In this document: in pieces, positions 45,721 to 57,374 of the stretch
How the letters are laid out: each line of letters starts with the position of its first letter
Numbering within the stretch: position 1 is the first letter of the stretch
Source: Cordia subcordata
Taxonomy: Eukaryota; Streptophyta; Magnoliopsida; Boraginales; Cordiaceae
Direction: 5' to 3'
DNA: 64,000 nucleotides
Assembly (NCBI GenBank): GCA_028554755.1
Contig: JAPTOF010000016.1
Location: forward strand, 7,167,001 to 7,231,000
Notes under the pieces: generated by a model
Database searches by the model: none
Told to the model about the DNA's origin: nothing
What the model saw: the letters and a program-made list of their open reading frames with translations, nothing else
Program-made: the position numbers and the translations under genes

Positions 45721-48700
45721 AAATGCAAAGACCAAGGTATGTTTGCTATCTCTTGTCAAATAGGCTATCTAGGCATTAAGAAAGCTATGTGCGATTTAGG
45801 AGCGTCTATTAATGTCATGCCTAAGTCTATTTACTCCACTTTAAATGAGGGACCTTTAAAGGTTGGACCATTGAAGGAAACGGGCATTGTAATTCAACTA
45901 GCTGATAGATCTTTGGTTTATCCCGCAGGTGTTTTAGAAGATGTTTTTGTACAAGTGGGTAAATTAGTCTTCCCTGCTGATTTTTATGTGCTTGATATGG
46001 AGGAAGATTTATTTTCCAAATCTTGTGAAATCTTGCTAGGTAGACCTTTTCTTACTACTGCTCGAGCAAAAATTGATGTTCATGATGGAACTCTAACTTT
46101 GGAATTTGATGGTGATATAATGAAATTTAATGTTTATGATGCCATGAAATATCCTAGTGATGTCTCTTGTATTTTTGGCTTGGAAGCTTATGATCCACTA
46201 TTTGAGAATTTGCATGAATTATGGGATCAAGAGTTTCTTGAATTGTTTGAAGATGACAAGTTGAATATGGTTATTTGCAAAAGTTTTACTCTTGAAAGGT
46301 TGCAGGAAATTGAGACAAGTCATGCAATAAAGGAGATTTTCTTGAAATACTCTATGCTTTGGAAGAACAAAAACCATGGAGGTACGGTTCATCCTCTCTT
46401 ACACTTCCTGCATCTCATACAAAGCTTCTTCCTTCTATTTTGCAGGCCCATAATTAGAAATGAAGCAATTACACGATAATATCAAGTATGCATACTTGGG
46501 AGAAAAGGAAACGCTTCCGGTTATTATTTCTAGTAAGCTTAACGCAATAGAAGAAGAAAGGTCGATTAAAGTCTTAAAGGAGTTTAAGGAAGCCATTGGG
46601 TGGACCATTGCCGATATTAAAGGTTTGAGCCCCTCCACATGTATGCATAGAATCTTGTTGGATGATGAAACTAAAACATGTAGGGAGGCTCAACGTCGTC
46701 TCAATCCACCGATGATGGAGGTAGTGAAGAAAGAGATTTTGAAACTTCTCGATGTAGGTATGATCTATCCAATTTCTGATAGTAAATGGGTAAGTCCTGT
46801 GCAAGTTGTTCCAAAGAAAACAGGTATTACGATTCTTGAAAATAACGAAGGTGAGTTGGTACCCACTCGAGTTCAAAATGGATGGAGAGTGTGCATAGAT
46901 TATAGGAAGTTGAATGCTGCAAAGAGAAAAGATCATTTTCCTCTCCCCTTTATTGATCAGATGCTTGAAAGGCTAGCAGGAAAAACTCATTATTGTTGTC
47001 TTGATGGTTATTCAGGTTTTCACCAAATTCCGCTCACGCCGGAAGATCAAGAAAAGACGACTTTTACCTGCCCTTTTGGTACGTTTGCATATAGAAGAAT
47101 GCCATTCGGATTATGCAATGCGCTGCCACTTTTCAAAGGTGTATGGTAAGTATTTTTCTGAATATGTGGAGAATATGATAGAGGTTTTCATGGATGACTT
47201 CACGGTGTATGGTGAGTCTTTTGATGAATGTCTGAATAATCTAGCTTTGATATTGAAAAGGTGTCTTGAATCAAATCTAGTTTTGAATTATGAAAAGTGC
47301 CATTTTATGGTAGATCAAGGTTTGATTTTAGGCCACATAGTTTCTTCGAAAGCGTTAGAGGTGGATAAAGCGAAAATAGATGTTATAAAAACCTTGCCTT
47401 ACCCCGCGAATGTGCGGGAAGTTCGTGCTTTTCTTGGACATGCAGGTTTTTATAGGCGTTTCATCAAAGATTTTGCGAAAGTATCTCAACCGCTATGTAA
47501 GCTTCTTCGAAAAGATGCTGTGTTCGAAATCAACGAGAAATGCAAGGAAGCTTTTGATAAGTTGAAGGAGAAGTTAATTTCAGCCCCGATTATCCAACCT
47601 CCTAGTTGGGATCTTCCGTTTGAAATCATGTGCGATGCGAGTGACCATGCGGTTGGAGCAGTCCTAGGCCAACGAGTTGGACGAGATCCTCATGTCATAT
47701 ATTATGCTTCTAGGACATTGGACAAAGCTCAAAGCAATTATTCCACCACAGAAAAGGAGCTTTTAGCGATAATCTTTGCTTTAGAAAAATTTCGTTCATA
47801 TTTGCTTGGCACTAAAGTAATTGTTTATTCTGATCACGCAGCATTGCGATATCTTTTAGCAAAAAGGATCACGAAGCCAAGGCTTATTCGATGGGTGTTA
47901 CTCATGCAAGAATTTGATTTGGAGATTCGAGACAAAAGGGATCTGAAAATCTAGTCGCTGATCACCTTAGCCGGTTGCCCACGAGCGATGAACCATCCCC
48001 TCTCAAGGACGACTTCCCAGATGAGTTTCTTTTTGTTGTTCACAATAGCTCTCCTTGGTTTGCTGATATCGTCAATTTCTTAGTCACTAGTTCTTTGCCT
48101 CCTGAGTTGTCTAAAAGTGAAAAAGATAAAATAAAAAGGGATGCGAGGTATTATGTGTGGGATGATCCTTATTTGTGGAAACATTGCACTGATCAGGTTA
48201 TTAGACGATGTGTTATTGAATCTGAAATTCCGTCTATCTTGAAATTTTGTCATACACATGCGTGTGGTGGCCATTTTGGTCCAAAGAGAACTGCAAGTAA
48301 AATTCTTGAATGTGGATTATATTGGCCGAACCTATTTCGTGATTCCTATGAGTATTGTAAAAGATGTGCTAATTGTCAAAGGACAGGTAGTTTAGGACAT
48401 AGGGATCAAATGCCTTTGAATTCTATTCTTGTGTGCGAAATTTTCGATATATGGGGATTGGATTTCATGGGGCCATTTCCTTCGTCTTTTGGGTATGTGT
48501 ACATCATTCTTGCCGTTGATTATGTATCTAAATGGATAGAGGCCAAGCCTACACGTACTGACAATGCTAAAGTAGTCATGGATTTTGTGAAGTCTTGTAT
48601 TTTTAACACGTATGGAGTTCCACGAGCCATAATCAGTGATAAGGGTACGCATTTTTGCAATACAGTCTTTGCAGCGCTTTTGAAGAAATATGGTGTGACC

Positions 48701-49351
48701 CATCGGACTTCCACAGCTTACCATCCACAAACGAATGGACAAACTGAAGTGTCTAATCGAGAAATAAAATCAATTCTTGAAAAGACAGTGAATTTAAATA
48801 GGAAGGATTGGAGTTTGCGGCTAGACGATGCTCTTTGGGCTTACCGCACTGCTTACAAAACACCGATAGGTATGTCACCATATCGACTGGTCTTTGGAAA
48901 GCCATGCCATCTTCCGGTGGAATTGGAGCATAAAGCGTACTGGGCTATCAAACAATGCAACATGGAGTTGGAAAAGACAGGGGGACAACGAAAATTGCAA
49001 ATCCAAGAGCTCGAGGAAATCCGGAACGATGCGTATGAAAGCTCAAGGATTTACAAAGAGAAAACAAAAGCTTATCATGATCAGCGGATATCAAGAAAAC
49101 AATTTTTCGTGGGCCAAAAAGTATTACTTTACCAATCTCGCCTAAAATTGTTTCCAGGTAAGCTTCGTTCTCGTTGGATAGGCCCTTTTATTGTAACTAA
49201 AGTTTTTGCGCATGGTGCAGTGGAAATCCAGAGTTTGGAAACGAATAAAGTATTAAAGGTGAATGGTTATCGTTTGAAGCTTTTCTATGATGAATTTAAT
49301 GTGCAAACGGTGGAAGAATTGATGTTGGAAGCACCCACGGAATACGAGTAA
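45721..49351 (+). pseudogene. Athila-like pol: protease, RT, RNase H, integrase (frameshifted)
   Basis: Aspartic protease with CDLGASINVMP (about 45790) and GRPFLTTA. Reverse transcriptase (46460-47400) with DYRKLN, FGLCNA and the active-site FMDD near 47190. RNase H (47600-47950) with the [13 protein letters not shown] motif and the [11 protein letters not shown] segment. Integrase (about 48200-49351) with its HHCC zinc motif, then catalytic Asp (LDFMGPFP), Asp (SDKGTHF) and Glu ([10 protein letters not shown]), and an intact C-terminal domain without chromodomain. Frames shift near 46385-46455, at about 47125 inside RT and near 47936 before integrase. The integrase portion alone is uninterrupted for over 1.3 kb. 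Confidence 0.9.
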
Positions 49352-50173
49352 CCGTTAACGTCCGATACGACGTTAAAAAAAGGCGCTGGTGGGAGGCAAC
49401 CCACAGAGTTTGGAATTTTATTTTGTATTTGTTTTTAATTTTGCAAATATTTATCATTTTTCATCAATTTTTAGGAATTTTTCTAATTATTATTATTATT
49501 TTTATTATTATTTTATGTTCCTGTTCATCTTCTTCCTAGAGAAACCTGAAGTTGGACTAATGCTGATGCTATGGAGTTTGGATTGCTGCAGGAACACATG
49601 GTTTGAAGACATAGAAAAAAGAAGCTGATTTTGAAATAAGAAGTTTGCAATGGGGTCAAATTTGCAAGCACAAAGGAAATTAGGGGTCAATCCCTAAATA
49701 GATAAAAATTAATACCCAATTTCCCTTTACCCCCAATTCACAAACCCTTATCAGACCCAATTTCCCAACCCCCCTTCATCCCCACCATCGTGACTCACCA
49801 ACCAATAGCATCGACCATCACTCAACGCATCATCACCTTCTGGCCGTCGCACCTTCATCACCATCATCATCCGACATCACCCAACGCATCATCATCTTCT
49901 TGCCGCATCCACCATCAGCCACACAGCCATCTCTTTCTCTCTCTCTGTCGAGTCGGCCATCGTGCATCATCATCATTCTTATCACGTCACCCACCACTGT
50001 CGACCACCGCCACGCCGCTGCAGCGAACCACCATCACCATCCTAGGCTCCCTTAATCTTCATCATCAACAACTATCATCTTCTTCGCACCATTATCTTTA
50101 ACCGACAGTATCATCATCAACTTGGGCAAACATTTTGTTTACTTATTCTTGACTGACGCCATTCTTCAAACCA
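49352..50173 (+). other. Spacer between pol and the extra ORF of the Athila-like element
   Basis: Contains a small perfect hairpin just after the integrase stop codon: gtggg (49389-49393), loop aggcaa, cccac (49400-49404). A His/Ser-coding CAT-rich stretch at 49790-50100 includes a direct repeat, catcac(t/c)caacgcatcatc at about 49817 and 49875. No recognisable protein domain. Confidence 0.6.
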
Positions 50174-51610
50174 TTGGCTGTGTCAATTGGGCACTGTGCA
50201 TTTGAAACAAAAGTCGTGGACAGGAAACAATCAACCAGTGAACCACCCCGTCGTCGTAGCCAACGCATTGCGTCGCAAGTGCAGTCGCCTCCAACTGGTC
50301 GTGTGCGTACTTTTCAGGGCCGAAATCTACCTAATACTGTCGAAATTATTCCGGATTCCCCGTCCCCTGCTTCTTCACCATCAGCTGCTTTATCGGTCTC
50401 TTCATCAGACAGTGGTGATACAGCTGCAGCTACCACGCCGGAACAAGCCACGACAGCGCCACTGGTTGCACCCCTACTTCCATCTTCGGGCCGCCGATTC
50501 CGAACAAATGCTGGTCGAGTTTCGCAAGGTACAGACACCACTGTTCCACTTAATGCTCCATTATTTAGCAACGCGGAACATCGTCTCAGGTATAATGAAA
50601 TGCTTTCTCGAGACCTATATGCTTGTAAACCGATAGATTTAGCTGCACTAGAATTACTTGGTTTACAATCTGAAGTGTTAGCATTTCTTGATAATGTTGG
50701 TCTGAGGAAGTATGCATCTATTCATGAGGATACTTTTTATGAACTTACACGTGAATTTTATGCCACTTTTAAATTTGACACATCTGGTACTATGACTGTT
50801 AACACACCGAATCGTGTTCATTTTTGTTTGATGAGTACTCCGTTTACGCTATCTGTGACTGAATTCAACCTTATGCTTGCATTCATTACTGGAAAATTTT
50901 CTGATACTGAGGAGTATTTGCACAGTTATTGCACTTTTCCTCCTGAGTTTGATGCTGCATTGGCTTATAAGGAACTAGCTCCTAGAGATCCCCTCCCCTA
51001 TAAACCCAGCACCACACGCGATCAGTTTTTTGAAAATCCTGCACTCATTTATATCCATCGTTTTTTGGCATATTCCTTTTCAAGAAGAGCCAATAACCCT
51101 GCAATTTTGACAAAAATGGAACTCTTTTTCCTTTGGTGTATGGTTCATAAGAAAAGAGTTAACTTTGGTTATTGGCTTCTTCAGCATATGCAAACTGTTC
51201 TGCATTCTAGTAGACGGCCACTTATTTTGGGCTCTTTTATTACTTATATTGCCTGTATGCATACTCGTTTTAGGTCACGCTCTACTACTCTCGTTAAAGC
51301 CTTTGGCGTTGCATATCTTGATCTACCATGTTTGCAAGCTATGAATCTTATCCGAAAGGACGGAGATAGGTTTATTTTCATTGTGCAGGGAGTTCGTCAG
51401 GGAAGTGAACCTACGGGGGAGACTCATGAAGCCTCAGCTTCTCGTTTGGCAGGACCATCCTCTTCCACGACCCAGGCTGTAGACGATGCTCGGCTTGCTC
51501 GTATTGAAGCGTCCCTCGCTGATCAATCCACTAGACTGGCTAAATCGGAGGAGTTCATTTATGCGTGGGCACGACATTCGGGGTACCATGGTCCTGATTC
51601 CGACGCTTGA
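50174..51610 (+). CDS. Athila-type extra ORF (ORF downstream of pol), 478 codons, intact
   Basis: A long uninterrupted frame after integrase, still on the element's coding strand. It begins at a TTG, so the true start is unclear and may depend on splicing. The first ~130 residues are Arg/Ser/Pro-rich (PPRRRSQRIASQ), followed by a globular part with FDTSGTMTVN, LSVTEFNLMLAFITGKF and HRFLAYSFSRRANNPAILTKMELFFLW. The C-terminus is a predicted coiled coil (ARLARIEASLADQSTRLAKSE). Its position and text match the ATHILA ORF-1 type family (sometimes called env-like). I see no signal peptide, transmembrane pair or cleavage site that would support a true envelope role. It is preserved while gag-pol is broken. 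Confidence 0.75.
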   Translation: MAVSIGHCAFETKVVDRKQSTSEPPRRRSQRIASQVQSPPTGRVRTFQGRNLPNTVEIIPDSPSPASSPSAALSVSSSDSGDTAAATTPEQATTAPLVAPLLPSSGRRFRTNAGRVSQGTDTTVPLNAPLFSNAEHRLRYNEMLSRDLYACKPIDLAALELLGLQSEVLAFLDNVGLRKYASIHEDTFYELTREFYATFKFDTSGTMTVNTPNRVHFCLMSTPFTLSVTEFNLMLAFITGKFSDTEEYLHSYCTFPPEFDAALAYKELAPRDPLPYKPSTTRDQFFENPALIYIHRFLAYSFSRRANNPAILTKMELFFLWCMVHKKRVNFGYWLLQHMQTVLHSSRRPLILGSFITYIACMHTRFRSRSTTLVKAFGVAYLDLPCLQAMNLIRKDGDRFIFIVQGVRQGSEPTGETHEASASRLAGPSSSTTQAVDDARLARIEASLADQSTRLAKSEEFIYAWARHSGYHGPDSDA

Positions 51611-53532
51611 CGGCTACACCACTCCCTCACTTGTGTTTCCAGGGAAGTCCTCAAATTTTTCTTTTCTTTATTTTTTGTTTTTATCCTCATTTCTTCTTTA
51701 TCTGCTTTCTTTTATTTCCACATTGAGGGCAATGTGTATGATAAGTGTGGGGGAGGACTACTTCGTGTTTGTGTCTTTTTGTCTTTTATTTTGAGTCTTG
51801 CTTATGCTTAGAAGTGTTTTTGATGTGGTAATTCGAGTCTTTTTACGTAATTGTGTTTTATTTAGTATTGTTTGAGTCTTCCTGTGCCTTGTCTTCATAA
51901 AAAAAAATGAAATGAAAAAAAAAACATAGAAAAATGAAAAAAAAAAATCCATAGTTAACACAATTTTGGGTCAAGTTATTGTTTCCTTAGTTTTATTTGT
52001 ACAAATATTTTTCTGGCTCTACTTTCTACGTTGTAAACTTGGCATTCCTCATGAAAAAAAAGAAAATCCATAATCCCCATGCTCTGGAAACTCGCTTTGG
52101 TTACAACGGTAAGTTAGTACATGCAGTGAAGCCATCCCCATTGTTTTTGTCCCTTGATAGATCCTTGAACAAGCTATGCTTGAACCTTGCTTAATCTTAA
52201 CTTGGGCTGAAAATGTGCATGCGTTTCAATTGGAAGCTATTGCTTAGTTTGAGTTTGAGAGGTACTTGCCTTGATTTATTTTTGTGGTAAAATTGTGAAA
52301 AAGTGCGTGTCTAGGAAAGTTATGTCGGGGTTGAGGTCACTCCTGCAAAAGTGATAAAAAAAAAGAGCGCAAGAATGAATAAAATCAAAGTAAATGCGCG
52401 TTTTTTTTTACTCCGCTGGTCTCCAAAAGAAAGAAAAAATGGAGATTTATGAGTAGAGCTAAAAGCCACTTAAAATTGTGACCAACTAAGTAACCGGGGG
52501 CATTCATCACAAATGTTTGTCATCGCGTAAAAAGGTTGGATGACATTCTAGGCAATTTATGAAAATTGTGGAAAAAGGCAGTTGAAGTGATCCGGCTTTC
52601 CGGTAGCTGGGCCTAGACACAAACTTATTTTCTTTAAGGAAAAATTGCACATCAAGGCAGTGCTTTGATCTCTCTTCTTTGCATTAACATAATCATACTT
52701 GGCTTAAATCTCTTTGGTGTGCTTAAATGATGCAAGGTTCATTTATATAGTGTTTTAGGTGCTAGCAAGGTGACTTGTACATGTGGTGGTTCTTGTTTTG
52801 ACTTGCTGAAAAACTGGCTTACCTTTGTTTTTCCTTTCGAGTTTCTTTGAGTCAAGGTGGAGGAACTTTTGAAGGTTTATGTGCCTATGTTTACTATGAT
52901 GGATGGTTGAGTTAGATTAAAGTCCAGTGGGAAATTGTGGTGGAATTATTCTTGAGGAAACTTTGTGGCTATATTTTTGATGAAGATGTTTATTTGTGGG
53001 AATTTTCTTGCTAAGTTAAGTTTCTTTTTGAAAATCTTTGGTCAAGTCAAGTCTTACTTTCAGAAAAAGTGTTGCAGGAATTTGCAAAATGAGTGCACTC
53101 TTTTGGCTAAAAACATTGCAAGTTAGTTGAAAGAAGAAGAAAATTTAGTTTGTCAGTATGTTGACTTGCATGTTTTTATAAATGCTTGAATCGGGTCAAG
53201 ACTTGCACATGTGTTGAGAGGTTGAGCTTGAATGATTATGTTCCTGTAATTGAATGGTGACAAGATGGGATGTTGAATGATGAAATTGGTGGATGAACTG
53301 TGAAGATTGAAGCTTTGATGACATATGTCTTGACTTTATTCTGTATTTTGGATTCTTTGAAGCTAGCTATGTGCATAAAAGTATAGAAATTTAATTGCAG
53401 GATTGGTATTAATTTTCGTTGTAAAACTTGGTATCTTGTATAATTTCGGTCTTGGTCAATCTTGCATGTGAATTCTCTGTTCTTAATTATTTTCATGCTT
53501 GAGGGCAAGCATGGTTCAAGTGTGGGGGAATT
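51611..53532 (+). other. 3' non-coding part of the Athila-like element, ending in the PPT
   Basis: About 1.9 kb without a domain. A polypurine-type sequence gataagtgtgggggagga at about 51739-51756 precedes a second one, caagtgtgggggaatt, at 53517-53532 that abuts the 3' LTR and is the functional PPT. Purine-rich A-tracts occur near 51900-51950. Confidence 0.75.
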
Positions 53533-54904
53533 TGATAAGTTCTAAATAAGTATTTAATTTATATGTTAGATGCACTTGATTTTGGAATAAAATGCTTCTT
53601 AATCGATATTTTTAATGTAATTTTGCATAAATGTGCTTAGGAAAAGGAGCTGGATGAATTACATATGGATATAGAAGCTTTTTGGACATGTTTGTAGCAG
53701 TCAAAGTCGACATCGTCACGTGAAAAAATGCCATTTAATTGCTACGCGGGTTTTGACTGAGTTGGCCAAGATTGAAGATATTTTTCTGGGCTTTTGGAAG
53801 GAATTAGCTTAAATGTTAGCAGGCTTTTTATTTTGTTGGACTTATTTCAGGATTTTACCTTTTTATTCCTTTTGGGTCAGGGTTTCCTTATCCAATAAGG
53901 AAAGTATGTTAGGGTTTTTATTATATAAATACCTCTTAGTAGCCACCTTGGAGGAGACAGCTTTTAGTAGACAGTTCTTAGCACACAGATTAATTTTCTC
54001 TTTATTCTTTGAGCAATATTTATGGAGAAGCTGTTCTAATTTCTTTTCTAGCCGAGGATTAATCAAGATTTCGGATCATCAAATTCGTGAGATCTAAGTG
54101 TTTTTCTTCCTTTCATGCTATTTTGGTATTTGCGTATTTACTGTTTTAATAATTAATATTGATCTGCGATTATTTAATTTGCGCGCGATTATTTAATTGC
54201 ATGACAATAGGTAGCCAATTAGATTAATTTAATTAATCTAAATATAGTGGTAGCCGTGTTTCCTGTATAATTACGCGATCTAAATGAGCAATTACCGCGA
54301 GAGTATTGACTTTTAGAATTGGGTCTTTCTAGATTTTTATTGCTACCGTTAGATAGATCCTGCGGGCATCTCCGGGGATTAGAACGTCTAATAGGTAAGG
54401 CGATAACGGGAAAAATCTTAGGAATTTAAACCGTTATCAACTCTGTGAGGAAAGATAAGGTTATTAGGCCGGGCCAATAACTATAACTGATTTATCGAAA
54501 TAGCTGAAAGTATTTTTGCATCTATGATCGAATTTGTTGGCCGAAATTGCGATTGATTCTCAGACTAGATTTTATTCTCACTTATTTTCTGATTTTCCAG
54601 TTTAGCGAATATTTAGAATTGCATATTTTAGTCAATTTAATTTTTATTTACGTTTTTTTATTTTCTGGTCAGATTGCGTGCCCACACAGCGTGCCCAGTG
54701 CTCTAGACAGATTTGTTAATTTTATTGATTTCGTATTTAATTCCCCCCATTTTGGTTGCAACTTAGTTGAGTAATTTACTTGGCATAACTAGAATAAAAT
54801 ATTCTCCCAATCCCTGTGGACTCGACCCTTTTCTTACCACGCACACAAATTAAAATTCCAGGTAAGAAATAGGAATTTATTTTTGGTGGTTTCGATGCCC
54901 ATCA
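53533..54904 (+). repeat. 3' LTR of the Athila-like element
   Basis: 1372 bp, matching the 5' LTR. It has an extra 13 bases from a short duplication (gcgtgcccacacagcgtgcc) near 54676-54695 and several 1-3 base differences. Confidence 0.93.
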
Positions 54905-55899
54905 AGAAATTATTTTGCTAAGGAAGGAAAAAGAAGAAAAGAATAAAAAAAAGAAAGAAGAAATTATTTTGCTAGGGAAGGAAAAAGAAGAAAAGAGTAA
55001 ATATAAAATTATAATTGTGTCATAATAAATATAAAAAATACAAACTTGCTATTACAAATATTATGCAAATTTTCATTAATAATTGTGCTTTTTTTTATTT
55101 ATTACAATATTGCCACTCTTTTGGTACTATTCATTCATAGAGAAGATCCATATATAAAATAAATAGTACTAAAAAAAGTGAATCTTTTTATATATTTAGA
55201 GAAGTAGAGATGAGTAAATGATATTTTTGTCCTAGTGGAGGAAAACACAAATTGATAGTACTCTTTGAACCCATTTTTTTGTTTTTTACGTTAGTAGAAG
55301 AATTTAAAATTTTGAACTAAAAAACTCAAACTAATTCTCTTAACCCAATTTGAGTTTTATAACTTTGAAAACCCAATCATTTTTTATCACAAAACTCAAA
55401 ATATTAAAAATTTAAACCAATATCTGCCCCAGATAAAAGTTGAAATATGTGATTAAGGGAAAAAAGTAAGAGAAGAAAGAAGAAATTATTTTGTTAGGGA
55501 AGGAAAAAGAAGAAAAGAGTAAATACAAAATTATAATTGTGTCATGATAAATATAAAAATTACAAACTTGTTGTTGCACATATTATACAAATTTTCATTG
55601 ATAATTGTTCATTTTTTTATTTTTTTACAATATTGTCACTTCTTTGTACTATTCATTCATAGAGAAGATCCATAAATAAAATAAATAGTACTAAAAAAAG
55701 TGAATCTTTTTATATATTTAGAGAAGTAGAGAGGAATAAATGACATTTTTGCCCTAGTGGAGGAAAACAAAAATGGATGGTACTCCTAGAACCCATTTTT
55801 TTTAAACTTTAGTAGAAGAATTTAAAAATTATATTGCCATTTTTTTGTACTATTTATTCATAGAGAAGATCCATAAATAAATAGTATTAAAAAAAGTGA

Positions 55900-55947
<48 letters not shown>

Positions 55948-56175
55948 GAGAAGTATAGAAGTAGAGACGAGTAAATGACATTTTTATCCTAGTGGAGGAA
56001 AACACAAATGAATAATACTTCTAGAACTCTTTTTTTTTTTACTTTAGTAGAAGTAAATGAATCTTTTTATATATTTAGAAAAGGAAAGAAATAGAGATGA
56101 CTAAATAACATTTTTACCCTAATGAAGGAAAACACAAATGAATATTACTCCTAGAACTCATTTTTTTTACTTTAG
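54905..56175. repeat. Local repeat array flanking the Athila insertion
   Basis: The sequence left of the element (42341-42531) joined to that on its right (54905-55290) is repeated as one uninterrupted unit at about 55291-55803. Shorter copies follow at 55804-56040 and 56041-56172. Each unit ends in …cattttttt…actttagtagaag. Shared words are gagaagatccata, aaaaagtgaatcttt and ggaggaaaacacaaatg. A further ~55-bp duplication (agaaattattttgct…) occurs directly at 54905-55015. Confidence 0.85.
55906..55944. repeat. (TA)n microsatellite
   Basis: About nineteen TA units within the third copy of the array, absent at the same place in the sister copies. Confidence 0.9.
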
Positions 56176-57219
56176 TAGAAGATGTATGTATGTGTAGGTC
56201 AATATAATCTTGTCTTGAAATCTGATACAGCATTGTTGTTATTTTTAAAACAAAATATTTTCTCAAAAATTTTTTTTTTATCAATTCTTGAATAAAAATT
56301 TATTAAAATTTCGCCTCCCTCCTATGAATTTGGCCCCACCACTGGCTACTAAAATTGGCACTGTTGAAGAAGCTATATATATACACACTCTATCTGTAAG
56401 TTGTCGAAAGACTGCGGGTTTGAATAGAATCTAAACAACAAATGATAAGAAATTAGTGATATATTATTCGTTTTAAATTCAAAAAAATCAAATTTTATTT
56501 TAATAAAAATATAAGTATTGTATTGTCGATTTTGTTCTTTACTTAAACCCAAAAAAAATAGAAAAGTTAACCCTGAAGCCTGTCTGCGCCAATAAGCGCC
56601 ATGAGAGATGATAATGGGTCGAAGAAATTGGAGTGCAATCACATTTGTTGAAATTGGTTGGTTAATTAAAATGTAATTTTTGTCTTAAAAAAATAGTCTC
56701 CAATTTTGACCAATAAAAGTCCATCTAGTGCCTGAAATATTTTTCCATAGACTTGTTGTGGAAAAAGAAATCTGGTAAAGTATTCGTTGATGACTTTTTC
56801 AACCTTGTCTTAATAATAATCATGTCAATATGCAAAGCACCATTTGAAGATTGAATTGTTCTCTTTCTTTGCTGTGTAATCTCTTGATTTTCCTCGAAAA
56901 TGCTTATAAAAGTCGCTTCTGGATTTTTGGACTTCCATGCAAAAGCAAGGTGGAATAATTTAACAACTGGGAGTGAGTCGAGAAGGTAAGTAATTTTGAT
57001 GAAAAATAAAACCAGTGAAATGATGAGAACTAAATGATTTTACGTAATAGTGAATTTTAAAAAATAGTAAATAGCATGTTACCTTGATGTAATTTGTAAT
57101 AAATATATTTTAATTTATCCTTCATAGTTTTAGAAAGTGGTACTCTAATATGTAATATACGTGTCCCTTAAAATAAGTATAGAACCCTTATGTTGTTCTC
57201 AAATGTATAGTATATATGT
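56176..57219. other. Intergenic, nothing recognised
   Basis: AT-rich. A minus-strand frame at 56373-56642 has no family signature. The last five bases, tatgt, are the left copy of the TRIM cluster's target duplication. Confidence 0.45.
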
Positions 57220-57374
57220 TGTAACGCCCCATCTCACATCGGTTCTTTGTGAGATTTGTGTGCACTTTATAACGGCTTGGGTTCACTACTACTATTATCA
57301 CCGGCTTAGACATTTTGGGTTTGTTGGTTAGGCTCAAGTGATGGCAGGCCAGTAGTTGGGCCTGGGTCGTTACA
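57220..57374 (+). repeat. TRIM LTR, plus orientation
   Basis: 155 bp, TGTAACG … GTTACA, followed at once by a primer-site variant (ggtagtatcagagtca, 57375-57390) in the same orientation, then by a truncated LTR of opposite orientation. Confidence 0.85.

Larger units (their letters stand above)
42532..54904 (+). mobile_element. Athila-like Ty3/gypsy LTR retrotransposon, 12.4 kb
   Basis: LTRs 42532-43882 and 53533-54904 (both TGATAAG … CCCATCA) flank gag, protease, RT, RNase H and integrase in gypsy order, then an extra ORF after pol. A perfect target duplication agaaa lies at 42527-42531 and 54905-54909. The primer-binding site is at 43888-43905 and the polypurine tract just before 53533. By eye the LTRs differ by some twenty substitutions plus about ten short indels, indicating a fairly recent insertion (under about 2% divergence). 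Integrase lacks a chromodomain, and the additional ORF and PBS type support the Athila/Tat branch. Gag-pol is split by several frameshifts, so this copy is not autonomous, though large parts remain well preserved. Confidence 0.95.
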
